Shown one piece after another: positions 1-8,034 of a DNA stretch of 64,000 bases. Each line of letters starts with the position of its first letter. Within the stretch, counting starts at the first letter, position 1. A program made the translations under genes and the position numbers. The notes beneath the pieces were generated by a model. The model ran no database searches, had not been told where the DNA came from, and saw nothing but the letters and a program-made list of their open reading frames with translations. The stretch comes from Clostridiales bacterium (lineage in GTDB: Bacteria; Bacillota; Clostridia; Christensenellales; Borkfalkiaceae), in assembly GCA_022508285.1 (NCBI GenBank), contig JAFLVN010000001.1, positions 62,001-126,000 of the forward strand. Direction: 5' to 3'.

Positions 1-1
1 A

Positions 2-439
2 AAGCTGTCGGCAAAAAAGCGGGAACAGCTTGCAAAAGAGATACAAAAAACTGCGATTGCCTGCCATATATCACTTATCGAACCGAAAATAATCGACGAA
101 ATCAATATTTTAGAGGCCACAAAGCTGTGTATGAAAAATGCGGTGGAGGGGCTAAATATAAAGCCCGACTTTGTAATTACCGACGGCAATATGAAGCTCG
201 ACATAGCTTTTCCGCAGATGAGCATAGTAAAGGGCGATGCAAAGAGCTATACCATAGGCTGTGCCTCTATCGTTGCCAAAGTATTCAGGGACAGCCTTAT
301 GGACGAGCTTGCCGTAACTTATCCGCAGTACGATTTTTCGAGCAACAAGGGCTACGGCACGTCAAAGCATATTGAGGGAATAAAGGCGCACGGCCTGACC
401 CCGATACACAGAAGAAGTTTCACCAAGAACTTTGTGTAG
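2..439 (+). CDS. rnhB: Ribonuclease HII, C-terminal part (5' end outside window)
   Basis: RNase HII removes RNA from RNA-DNA hybrids and single ribonucleotides from DNA. The reading frame is open from base 2 and runs to TAG at 437-439, so the ATG at 131 in the ORF track is internal. Family sequence visible: a region with EATKLCMKNAV, the FVITDGN strand, then KGDAKSYTIGCASIVAKVFRD, the conserved RNase HII block that includes a catalytic acidic residue, and the C-terminal GYGTSKHIEGI and TPIHRRSF motifs. The N-terminal DEVGRG-type motif must lie upstream. It is followed by rplS, a common Firmicutes order. Identification is firm; only the N-terminus is missing because of the window edge. Confidence 0.93.
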   Translation, partial: KLSAKKREQLAKEIQKTAIACHISLIEPKIIDEINILEATKLCMKNAVEGLNIKPDFVITDGNMKLDIAFPQMSIVKGDAKSYTIGCASIVAKVFRDSLMDELAVTYPQYDFSSNKGYGTSKHIEGIKAHGLTPIHRRSFTKNFV

Positions 440-559
440 CCATACCTTATATTATATATAAGTTTGATTTGCTCTAACGCCGGTCAAGTAGAAAAGTCAT
501 AAAGATACTTGGGTCAACGGCACGTTGTGTGAAAATTGCGATACACCCCCTAAAAACAG

Positions 560-588
560 TTGCAATTTAAAAAAGTGTGTGTTATTAT
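560..588 (+). promoter_or_regulatory. SigA-type promoter of rplS
   Basis: TTGCAA at 560-565 and TATTAT at 583-588 are separated by exactly 17 bp. The predicted start near 595 leaves a leader of about 60 nt before rplS. The upstream gap (440-559) also holds a weak hairpin with arms GCCG/CGGC and CAAGTA/TACTTG around 478-523, perhaps an old terminator of rnhB. Confidence 0.7.
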
Positions 589-594
589 AGTCTT

Positions 595-655
595 CGACTT
601 CGGGCAGTCCTCTACCCCAAAAGGGCAAGAATGTCACGTTTAAGGAGGTAAAGTC
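595..655 (+). promoter_or_regulatory. rplS 5' leader, possible L19 autoregulatory leader
   Basis: The predicted 60-nt transcript leader starts with CGACTTCGGG, has a CCCC/GGG-containing fold and ends in the strong ribosome binding site AAGGAGG. L19 leader RNAs are known upstream of rplS in Firmicutes. The position fits, but I could not align it to the published consensus, so this is inference. Confidence 0.35.
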
Positions 656-1000
656 ATGAAAGGTTTAGTTGAAGCCATTGAAAGGGAAGGCATGAAAAAG
701 GAAGTTCCCGTATTCAATGTAGGCGACACCGTTAAGGTCGGCTTCAAGGTCATCGAGGGTACAAAAGAGAGAGTACAGAACTTCGAAGGCGTTGTAATCG
801 CTAAAAAGCACGGTGGAATCCGTGAAAGCTTTACGGTAAGAAGATTATCCTTCGGCGTAGGCGTAGAGAGAACGTTCCCTCTGCACTCGCCCAAAATCGC
901 CTATATAACCGTTGTCCGCAAGGGCAAGGTAAGAAGAGCTAAGCTCTACTACCTGCGTGGGCTCACCGGTAAGGCTGCTAAGATTAAGGAAGTGAAATAA
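656..1000 (+). CDS. rplS: 50S ribosomal protein L19
   Basis: L19 sits at the 30S-50S interface of the ribosome. The 114-residue product has the usual length and family blocks: [53 protein letters not shown] and the basic C-terminus [20 protein letters not shown]. The start is fixed by AAGGAGG 6 nt upstream of the ATG. The gene is monocistronic: it has its own 17-bp-spaced promoter, a short leader that may be autoregulatory, and an intrinsic terminator immediately downstream. Identification is essentially certain. Confidence 0.98.
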   Translation: MKGLVEAIEREGMKKEVPVFNVGDTVKVGFKVIEGTKERVQNFEGVVIAKKHGGIRESFTVRRLSFGVGVERTFPLHSPKIAYITVVRKGKVRRAKLYYLRGLTGKAAKIKEVK

Positions 1001-1002
1001 TA

Positions 1003-1036
1003 AAAAAGCTCCCACTCTATGTGGGAGCTTTTTTTA
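1003..1036 (+). terminator. Intrinsic terminator of rplS
   Basis: AAGCTCCCAC and GTGGGAGCTT form a 10-bp stem around a 5-nt loop, followed by a run of T. Confidence 0.93.
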
Positions 1037-1058
1037 CAAATGAAAATAAGGATTATTT

Positions 1059-2588
1059 ATGTTTTCCAAAATTTTGAGTTATGCGCTGAATGGGCTCGAG
1101 GGCGTTGGCGTTGAAATAGAGACGGATATAAACAAGGGCATGGTTTCCTACGACTTGGTGGGACTGCCCGATGCGGCTGTCAAAGAGAGTAAGGAGCGTG
1201 TGCGCTCGGCAATAAAGAACAGCGCATTTATATTTCCCATCAATAAAATCACAATAAACCTCGCCCCTGCCGACATAAAAAAGGAGGGTTCGCAGTACGA
1301 TTTGCCCATTGCAATCTCCCTTTTAAAGGCGAGCGACCAGCTTCTTTGCGACACGGACGGCATAATATTTTTGGGTGAGCTTGCGCTTGACGGCGCACTC
1401 CGCCCCGTTACGGGGCTGCTGCCCATACTCATTTCGGCAAGAAACAAGGGCTTTAAGCGGTTCGTCATACCTGCGGCAAACGCCAACGAGGCAAGCTATA
1501 TCGAGGGGCTTGAAGTGTATGCGCTGTCCTCTTTAAAGGAAGTGGTTGCTTACGTAAATGGCGAAGCGCAATTTTCCCCCGTCGCCCACCGTGGTTACGC
1601 TGCGGTAAGGGAACTTAAAAATTACGACTACGATTTATCTCTCGTCCGTGGGCAGGCGGTTGCAAGGCGAGCCTTAGAGATTGCCGTTGCGGGCGGTCAC
1701 AACATTCTATTTGTCGGTCCTCCGGGCTCGGGCAAGACGCTGCTTGCAAGGTGTATTCCCACAATCATGCCCGATATGACGTTCGACGAGGCGTTGGAAG
1801 TCACAAAAATTCACTCTGTTGCGGGCGAGCTTTCGGAGGAGGGGATTGTATCGCTCCGACCGTTCAGAACTCCCCACCACACAGCTACAACCGTATCTCT
1901 CTGCGGCGGAGGTAACAATAAAATCCGCCCGGGTGAAATCTCAATGGCGCACAAGGGTGTACTCTTTTTGGACGAGCTTCCCGAGTATTCTCGTCATACG
2001 TTGGAGAGCCTTCGTCAACCGCTTGAAGACAGAAAAATTACAATAACCCGAGCGGGCGGCGCGGTGACCTACCCTGCCGATTTCATGCTCTGTGCGGGCA
2101 TGAACCCATGCCCCTGCGGAAACTACGGTTCGGCGTACCTTCAGTGCACCTGCACTCCGGCGCAGATAAACAAATACAGAACTAAAATTTCAGGTCCTTT
2201 AATGGACAGAATAGATATACAGGTAGAGGTTGACGGCGTTAAGTACGACGAGCTGGCGGGCGATAGCAGCGCTGAGGCAAGCGCAGAAGTAAAAAAGAGA
2301 GTTAACACGGCTCGCACAATCCAGCATGAACGGTTCAGTGGCGAAAAGGAAGGTATGATAAACGCCAATATGGGTGATAAGCAGATTAAAAAATACTGCT
2401 CTCTTTCTCCCGAGTGCGAAAGCGTTTTAAGGGCGGCATACGAAAATCTGCACCTCTCCGCAAGGGCTCGGGCACGGATAATTAAAGTTGCCAGAACTAT
2501 TGCCGATCTCTCATTCTCCGAAGAAATCCTGCCCGAACACATTCTCGAGGCTGCCTCATACAGAAGCTACGAGGCGGGAATAAGATGA
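1059..2588 (+). CDS. YifB/ComM family Mg-chelatase-like AAA+ ATPase
   Basis: The 509-residue protein has the three expected parts: an N-terminal LonB-like fold (roughly residues 20-120, with SYDLVGLPDAAVKESKERVR), a central Mg-chelatase AAA+ domain with Walker A GPPGSGKTLLAR near residue 220 and Walker B VLFLDELPE, and a C-terminal winged domain (SARARARIIKVARTIADL). ComM-type members are hexameric helicases that help branch migration during natural transformation; for most Firmicutes homologues the role is unproven. Start supported by AAGGA upstream. It overlaps dprA by 4 bp (ATGA), so the two are translationally coupled, which supports a role in handling incoming DNA. Confidence 0.92.
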   Translation: MFSKILSYALNGLEGVGVEIETDINKGMVSYDLVGLPDAAVKESKERVRSAIKNSAFIFPINKITINLAPADIKKEGSQYDLPIAISLLKASDQLLCDTDGIIFLGELALDGALRPVTGLLPILISARNKGFKRFVIPAANANEASYIEGLEVYALSSLKEVVAYVNGEAQFSPVAHRGYAAVRELKNYDYDLSLVRGQAVARRALEIAVAGGHNILFVGPPGSGKTLLARCIPTIMPDMTFDEALEVTKIHSVAGELSEEGIVSLRPFRTPHHTATTVSLCGGGNNKIRPGEISMAHKGVLFLDELPEYSRHTLESLRQPLEDRKITITRAGGAVTYPADFMLCAGMNPCPCGNYGSAYLQCTCTPAQINKYRTKISGPLMDRIDIQVEVDGVKYDELAGDSSAEASAEVKKRVNTARTIQHERFSGEKEGMINANMGDKQIKKYCSLSPECESVLRAAYENLHLSARARARIIKVARTIADLSFSEEILPEHILEAASYRSYEAGIR

Positions 2589-3646
2589 CCTACACCGATG
2601 CCGAGCAAAACTTAATAGTACTTTCGGCTATTTGCGAAATGAACTATAACGAGAAATACGCCTCTCTTTCCGCTCTGATGAGCTACACTCCCGATTTTAC
2701 GGCTTGTGAAAATTTGCTGATTAAAAGAAGCGGCATCGGCGTATATAATAAAGTGAGGGAAAAGTTTAACGACCCCGCTTTCCGCAAAAAAATATTCGAC
2801 GGATTGGAAAAAAGGGGCGTGGAGTGCGTTACCTACGCCTCGGACGACTACCCCGAGCTTTTAAAACATATACCCACACCGCCCATAGTACTGTATCTTA
2901 AGGGCAAAAGAGAACTTTTAAGACGCCGCTCTCTTTCTATCGTGGGTTCAAGACGCACAACTCCAAATTCTCTCGCACAGTGTAAACGCTTTGCAAACGA
3001 GCTTTCAGAACACTTTTTAATAGTTTCGGGCTCTGCACAGGGTGCCGACAGCGCTGCGCTCGAGGGAGCGCAAGGTTTTGCGGTTTCGGTTATAGCATTC
3101 GGCTTCGACCACCTTAACCCTCAATCGAGTCCGCAGCTGCAAGCTGTGGCGCAAAACGGACTGTTTATCTCGGAATACTATCCTACAGTCGCTCCGCAGA
3201 GCTTTCTGTTCCGCTACCGCAACCGCATAATAGCCGGACTTTCTGCGGGTACGCTGGTTGTGTCTGCGGGAGATAAGAGCGGCGCATTGATTACTGCAAA
3301 TTTTGCCGCCGATTTTGGAAGAGAGGTTTTCGCTTTCCCCTACAATATCGGAGTAAGCTCGGGCGAGGGCTGCAATAATCTTATAAAGCAGGGCGCAAAT
3401 CTCTGCCAAAATCCGCTTGACATTCTCTCGGCTTTCGGGTTAGACTTAAAACCGTCTTTTATCGTCACACTTTCCGACGACGAGAAAGAGGCTTACGCCA
3501 TAATTAAAGAGAGCGGCGAAATTTTTCTGCCGACCCTCTCGCAAAATATGGGCGTTCCGTCCTATAAATTAATCCCCATTCTTTCTTCACTTGAAATTAA
3601 GGGATTGATATGTCGCCTCGGCGGCAACAGATACAGCGTAATTTAA
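2585..3646 (+). CDS. dprA: DNA processing protein DprA (Smf)
   Basis: DprA binds incoming single-stranded DNA and loads RecA during transformation. The 353-residue product has an N-terminal helical part, then the Rossmann-like core: LSIVGSRRTTPNS, the nucleic-acid-binding loop VSGSAQGADSAALEGA, EYYPTVAPQSFLFRYRNRIIAGLSAGTLVVSAGDKSGALITA, and FAFPYNIGVSSGEGCNNLIKQGA. A winged-helix-like C-terminus follows (KESGEIFLPTLSQNMG). AQGAD replaces the common ARGID form but the fold is intact. It overlaps the comM-like gene by 4 bp and is followed by topA after 63 bp, the usual Firmicutes order. Confidence 0.96.
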   Translation: MTYTDAEQNLIVLSAICEMNYNEKYASLSALMSYTPDFTACENLLIKRSGIGVYNKVREKFNDPAFRKKIFDGLEKRGVECVTYASDDYPELLKHIPTPPIVLYLKGKRELLRRRSLSIVGSRRTTPNSLAQCKRFANELSEHFLIVSGSAQGADSAALEGAQGFAVSVIAFGFDHLNPQSSPQLQAVAQNGLFISEYYPTVAPQSFLFRYRNRIIAGLSAGTLVVSAGDKSGALITANFAADFGREVFAFPYNIGVSSGEGCNNLIKQGANLCQNPLDILSAFGLDLKPSFIVTLSDDEKEAYAIIKESGEIFLPTLSQNMGVPSYKLIPILSSLEIKGLICRLGGNRYSVI

Positions 3647-3687
3647 ACTGCGTATATACTTCGCTTAACTTTGTTGCACTCCGCAGT
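3647..3687. repeat. Short copy of the CGTAC-core structured repeat (copy D)
   Basis: ACTGCG and CGCAGT close a 41-bp element. Its body matches the first part of the copy between hslV and hslU (GTATATACTTCGC and TTGCACTCCG against CATATATACTTCGC and TTGCGCTCCG). The central CGTAC hairpin is absent, yet the ends still pair, so this is either a shortened copy or a minimal form. Confidence 0.6.
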
Positions 3688-3709
3688 AATACAAATATTT
3701 GGGTTTTTT

Positions 3710-6037
3710 ATGGATCTTATAATAGTAGAATCGCCTTCAAAGGCAAAAACAATTTCAAAGTATTTAAAGGGCAAGTACAAGGTGGACGCATCGGGCGGTC
3801 ACGTAAGAGATTTGCCCGAAAAGTCGCTGGGAGTCAGAATTACGTCGGGCTTCGAGCCGAAGTACGAAATTACGGCTTCCAAAAAGGAAGTAATTAAAAG
3901 GCTTTTAAACGAGGCTAAAAGCTGCAACAACGTTTACCTTGCAACCGACCCCGACAGAGAGGGCGAGGCGATAAGCTGGCATCTGCAAACCGTTTTAGGG
4001 TTAGACGAAAACGGATTGAACCGCATCGAGTTCAACGAGATTTCGCCAACTGCCGTAAAAAACGCTTTAAAGAATCCCCGCAAGATTAACTACAACCTTG
4101 TGGACGCTCAGCAGGCTCGCCGGGTTTTGGATAGACTCGTCGGCTACAAGCTTTCTCCCCTTTTGAACAACCGTATTCAAAACGGTCTTTCGGCGGGCAG
4201 AGTTCAGTCGGTTGCCCTCCGCCTTATAGTTGACAGAGAGAGGGAGATTTCCGCCTTCGTGCCCGAAGAATACTGGGTGCTCGGCGCAAATTTACAGGAT
4301 ACCGAGGGCAAGTACGCCCCTTTCAAGGCAACCTATCAGTATAAAAAGAGCGGAAAGAGCATAGGCAAAGAGCTCGCCGACGAAGTAGCGGAAAAGGTTC
4401 GCACGGGACAGTTTGTGGTTACAAAAGTTAAAAAAGGCGTAACAAAACAGCACGCTCCCGCACCTTTCACAACTTCCTCACTTCAACAGGACGCTTCAAA
4501 TAAGTTCGGTATGTCTTCGCCCGAGATAATGCTTGTTGCTCAGCACCTCTACGAGGGTATGGACGTCGGCGGCGACCATATTGCACTCATAACCTATATC
4601 AGAACGGACTCCGTCCGCATAGCCCAAGAGGCGCAGAATAACGCTCTTGAATTTATAAAAAAGACTTACGGACATGAGTATGCGCCCGAAAAGCCCAACT
4701 ACTACGCAACCAAAAAGGGCGCACAGGACGCTCACGAGGCAATCCGTCCGATTAACCTTGACATAACTCCCGCAAGCGTAAAGCCTCACCTCGACAAAAA
4801 GCACTACAATATCTATAAGCTCGTGTACGACCGCTTTATCGCCTCGCAGATGGCGGAAGCGCAGTACAGCTCGATGCAGGTTGAGGCGGAGAGTGCGGGC
4901 TACAGCTTTAAGGCGAGCGGCAAAGCAATGCTCTTTGCAGGCTATACCGCCGCATATCAGGATATTAAGGATAAGGACGAGGACGAGGAGAACGCAAAGC
5001 TTCTTCCTCCCGTAAACGAGGGCGACAGGCTCAATCTTTTAGAGCTTAACATGGAGCAGAAGTTCACTCACCCTCCCTACAGATATACCGACGCCTCACT
5101 CGTAAAGGCAATGGAAGAAAAGGGTATAGGCAGACCTTCAACCTACGCTTCCATAATCTCCGTTTTAACAAAGCGCAAGTACGTCGCAAAAGACGGCAAA
5201 TATATGGTGCCCACCGACGTTGCGTATAAGATAACGGATATGCTCGTAAAGTATTTCACCGACATAATGGACGTCGGCTTCACGGCAAAAATGGAAGACG
5301 ACCTCGATAAAATAGAGGGCGGCGGCGTAGACTGGCACAACATAATCGCAGGCTTCTATCCGGGATTTGCCGAGCAGCTCAAGGCGGCTTCCACAGACGG
5401 CGACGAGGCTACGGAGGAAATCTGCCAAAAGTGCGGCAGCCCCATGATAAGGCGCATGGGCAAGTACGGCAAATATCTTGCATGCTCCAACTATCCCAAC
5501 TGCTCCAACATAGTCAGCGAGAGCGAAATTGAAATTTCCGAAATCCGCTGCCCCAAGTGCGGCGCCAACATGGTTGTAAAGAGCGGCAAGTTCGGCAAAT
5601 TCCTCGCCTGCCCCAACTATCCCGACTGCTCGTCGATTCTGCCCTTCGATGCGCAGATTACGGCAGAGGTCTGCGGGGAGTGCGGCGGCGCAATGGTGTT
5701 AAAGCGGGGCAAGTACGGCAACTACCTCGAATGTGGAAAATGCGGCGCTAAAAAGCCGCAAACAGCCCCCGACGGCAACGCTCGGGAGGGCGAGCGCACA
5801 GACGGCAAGTGCCCCGACTGCGGCAAGCCTATGCGGCGCATGCGCTCCAAGTCGGGCAAGATATACTTCGGCTGCACGGGTTATCCCGACTGCAAGTTCT
5901 TGAGTTGGGACGTTCCCACGGGCGACAAGTGCCCCAAGTGCGGCAAATTTTTAATACGTAAGGGCAAAAAAATAAAGTGCTCCTCCAAGGAGTGCGACTA
6001 TTCGGAGTCCATTCCCGAAACGGAAAATGACGGTTAA
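3710..6037 (+). CDS. topA: DNA topoisomerase I (type IA)
   Basis: Relaxes negatively supercoiled DNA through a transient 5'-phosphotyrosine. I place the start at MDLIIVESPSKAK (3710): the extra 13 residues in the ORF track lie in repeat sequence and precede the conserved N-terminus. The TOPRIM domain shows IVESPSKAKTI and ATDPDREGEAI; then come RIEFNEIS and DAQQARRVLDRLVGYKLSP; the active-site tyrosine lies in ITYIRTDS. The tail carries five Cys zinc ribbons (CQKCG, CPKCG, CGECG, CPDCG, CPKCG), more than the usual three or four. The stop overlaps trmFO by 11 bp. About 775 residues, normal for the family. Confidence 0.98.
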   Translation: MDLIIVESPSKAKTISKYLKGKYKVDASGGHVRDLPEKSLGVRITSGFEPKYEITASKKEVIKRLLNEAKSCNNVYLATDPDREGEAISWHLQTVLGLDENGLNRIEFNEISPTAVKNALKNPRKINYNLVDAQQARRVLDRLVGYKLSPLLNNRIQNGLSAGRVQSVALRLIVDREREISAFVPEEYWVLGANLQDTEGKYAPFKATYQYKKSGKSIGKELADEVAEKVRTGQFVVTKVKKGVTKQHAPAPFTTSSLQQDASNKFGMSSPEIMLVAQHLYEGMDVGGDHIALITYIRTDSVRIAQEAQNNALEFIKKTYGHEYAPEKPNYYATKKGAQDAHEAIRPINLDITPASVKPHLDKKHYNIYKLVYDRFIASQMAEAQYSSMQVEAESAGYSFKASGKAMLFAGYTAAYQDIKDKDEDEENAKLLPPVNEGDRLNLLELNMEQKFTHPPYRYTDASLVKAMEEKGIGRPSTYASIISVLTKRKYVAKDGKYMVPTDVAYKITDMLVKYFTDIMDVGFTAKMEDDLDKIEGGGVDWHNIIAGFYPGFAEQLKAASTDGDEATEEICQKCGSPMIRRMGKYGKYLACSNYPNCSNIVSESEIEISEIRCPKCGANMVVKSGKFGKFLACPNYPDCSSILPFDAQITAEVCGECGGAMVLKRGKYGNYLECGKCGAKKPQTAPDGNAREGERTDGKCPDCGKPMRRMRSKSGKIYFGCTGYPDCKFLSWDVPTGDKCPKCGKFLIRKGKKIKCSSKECDYSESIPETENDG

Positions 6038-7328
6038 GATAATAGGTGCGGGACTTGCTGGTTCGGAAGCGGCGTATTATCTCGCCGAGCACGGTATAGA
6101 GGTGGAGCTGTACGACATTAAGCCGCAGTCCTTCACTCCTGCCCACAAAAATTCAAACTTCGGCGAGCTCGTGTGTTCAAATTCCTTAAAGGGCAAGGAC
6201 GCATATTCCAACGCTTGCGGACTTCTTAAAGAAGAGATGCGTATTTTGGGTTCGCTGACAATGCAAGCGGCAGCGGCGGCTGAAGTGCCCGCAGGCGGAG
6301 CGCTTGCGGTCGACAGAGACAAATTCGCAGCATATATCACGCAAAAACTTAAGAATCATAAAAATATAAAGGTAATCTGCAAAGAGGTTACGGTTATTCC
6401 AGAAGGTTGGTGCATAGTCGCCACGGGACCGCTCACAACCGATAGTCTTTCAGCCGATATTTCGAGCATATGCGGGGGGCAATTACACTTTTACGACGCT
6501 TCCGCACCCATAGTTTCCCGGCAAAGCCTTGACTTTTCCAAGTGCTTTTTCGGCGACAGGTACGGCAAGGGCGGCGACGACTACATAAATTGCCCGCTTA
6601 CAAAAGAGGAATACGAAAACTTCGTTACCGAGCTTTTGAACGCCGAAAGGGCTGAATTGCATAACTTTGAAAAGCGTGAAATTTTCGAGGGTTGTATGCC
6701 CGTAGAAGTGATGGCGGCCCGAGGCAGGGATAGCTTACGCTTTGCAATGCTCAAGCCCGTGGGTCTGAAAGATAAAGACGGCAACCGCTTTTACGCAATA
6801 TTGCAGCTCCGCAAGGAGAACGCCGAGGGCGAGGCGTACAACCTTGTGGGCTTTCAGACGAACCTGAAATTCCACGAGCAGAAGCGCATATTCTCTATGA
6901 TACCCGCTCTGAAAAACGCAGAGTTCCTGCGCTACGGAGTTATGCACCGCAACACATTTATAAATTCGCCACAGTGCCTCAACGCCGACTTTTCGCACAA
7001 GGACAACCCCAAGCTTTTCTTTGCGGGTCAGATAACGGGCGTAGAGGGCTACGTCGAGAGTGCCGCAAGCGGTATTTTGGCGGCGATACACTTATACGAA
7101 AAGCTGGGCGGCAGAGTGCCGCAAATTCCAGATAACACTACTGTTTCGGGAGCTTTGTCGTCACATATATCTGGGGTAAATGCGGATTTCCAGCCCATGA
7201 ATGCCAACTTCGGAATACTTCGCAGCCCAGAAAAAGTTATCAGAAATAAAAAAGAGCGTTACGCCTATTTGGCGGAACGTGCGCTTACAAATATTAAAGA
7301 GTACAAAGAAAAACTCAACACGCATTGA
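6027..7328 (+). CDS. trmFO: Methylenetetrahydrofolate-tRNA-(uracil-5)-methyltransferase TrmFO
   Basis: A folate- and FAD-dependent enzyme that makes m5U54 in the T-loop of tRNA, replacing the SAM-dependent TrmA in most Firmicutes. The N-terminal FAD site is KIIGAGLAGSEAAYYLAEHGIEVELYD; further family blocks are FGELVCSNSLKG, GALAVDRDKFA, GCMPVEVMAARG, LKPVGL, LVGFQTNL, and the C-terminal FAGQITGVEGYVESAASG. At 433 residues it has typical length. It overlaps the topA stop by 11 bp and precedes hslV by 16 bp, the conserved topA-trmFO-hslVU string; xerC, often between trmFO and hslV, is missing here. Confidence 0.97.
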   Translation: MTVKIIGAGLAGSEAAYYLAEHGIEVELYDIKPQSFTPAHKNSNFGELVCSNSLKGKDAYSNACGLLKEEMRILGSLTMQAAAAAEVPAGGALAVDRDKFAAYITQKLKNHKNIKVICKEVTVIPEGWCIVATGPLTTDSLSADISSICGGQLHFYDASAPIVSRQSLDFSKCFFGDRYGKGGDDYINCPLTKEEYENFVTELLNAERAELHNFEKREIFEGCMPVEVMAARGRDSLRFAMLKPVGLKDKDGNRFYAILQLRKENAEGEAYNLVGFQTNLKFHEQKRIFSMIPALKNAEFLRYGVMHRNTFINSPQCLNADFSHKDNPKLFFAGQITGVEGYVESAASGILAAIHLYEKLGGRVPQIPDNTTVSGALSSHISGVNADFQPMNANFGILRSPEKVIRNKKERYAYLAERALTNIKEYKEKLNTH

Positions 7329-7344
7329 GTTTTAAGGAGTAAAT

Positions 7345-7881
7345 ATGACGGAATTTCACGCTACGACAATATGCGCCGTAAAAAAGAACGGCACAACGGC
7401 AATCGCAGGCGACGGACAAGTTACCATGGGCGAGAGCGTAATATTCAAAAACAGTGCGCAAAAGGTACGCAGAATTTACGGCGGCAAAGTTATTTTGGGC
7501 TTTGCGGGCTCCGTTTCAGACGCATTCTCGCTCTCCGAAAAGTTTGAGGGCATGCTCAATAAGTTTTCGGGCAACCTCATGCGTTCTGCGGTTGAGCTCG
7601 CCGAGCTCTGGCGTTCGGATAAGGCGGTAAGAAAGCTTGAAGCCTTGATGATAGTTGCCGATAAAGACACCCTTTTAATCGTTTCGGGCACGGGCGAAGT
7701 AATCGAGCCCGACGACGGAATTGCTTCAATAGGCAGCGGCGGCAACTACGCCTTAGCGGCGGCACGTGCTCTATATCAGAACACCGACTATACCGCCGAA
7801 GAAATTGCAAAAAAGTCACTCAAAATCGCAAGTGAAATCTGCGTATTCACCAACGACAACATAAAGTGTGAGGTGATTTAA
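7345..7881 (+). CDS. hslV: ATP-dependent protease subunit HslV (ClpQ)
   Basis: The proteolytic dodecamer of the HslUV protease, a bacterial proteasome relative using an N-terminal nucleophile. The sequence begins [12 protein letters not shown]; the first Thr of the TT pair is the expected nucleophile after removal of a five-residue propeptide, as in other Firmicutes members. [10 protein letters not shown] and the [15 protein letters not shown] segment are diagnostic. Start set by AAGGAG seven bases upstream. It is separated from hslU by a 150-bp gap filled by a structured repeat, unlike the tight hslV-hslU junction in most genomes. Confidence 0.96.
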   Translation: MTEFHATTICAVKKNGTTAIAGDGQVTMGESVIFKNSAQKVRRIYGGKVILGFAGSVSDAFSLSEKFEGMLNKFSGNLMRSAVELAELWRSDKAVRKLEALMIVADKDTLLIVSGTGEVIEPDDGIASIGSGGNYALAAARALYQNTDYTAEEIAKKSLKIASEICVFTNDNIKCEVI

Positions 7882-8003
7882 AAATTGCATATATACTTCG
7901 CAATACTGTGTTGCGCTCCGCTTTTGTTCAGGTCACGTACGTTTTAGTACGCTCCCTTCCAAAATGCTCGCGCGCCTTGTCTTGCTCGCATCTCTGCAAT
8001 TTT
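7881..8003. repeat. Structured intergenic repeat, copy A (CGTAC-core family)
   Basis: The 123-bp element is closed by AAAATTGCA and TGCAATTTT. Inside are TTGCGCTCCG and the core hairpin CGTAC-gtttta-GTACG. Copy B at 26521 has the same layout with AACCGCA/TGCGGTT ends and a TGTGC-ttctgt-GTACA core, so both stems differ but remain paired. It lies between hslV and hslU, would be transcribed with them, and ends 31 bp before the hslU start. Confidence 0.75.
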
Positions 8004-8034
8004 TAGCGCTCTGTATGAGCAAAGGAGATTATAA

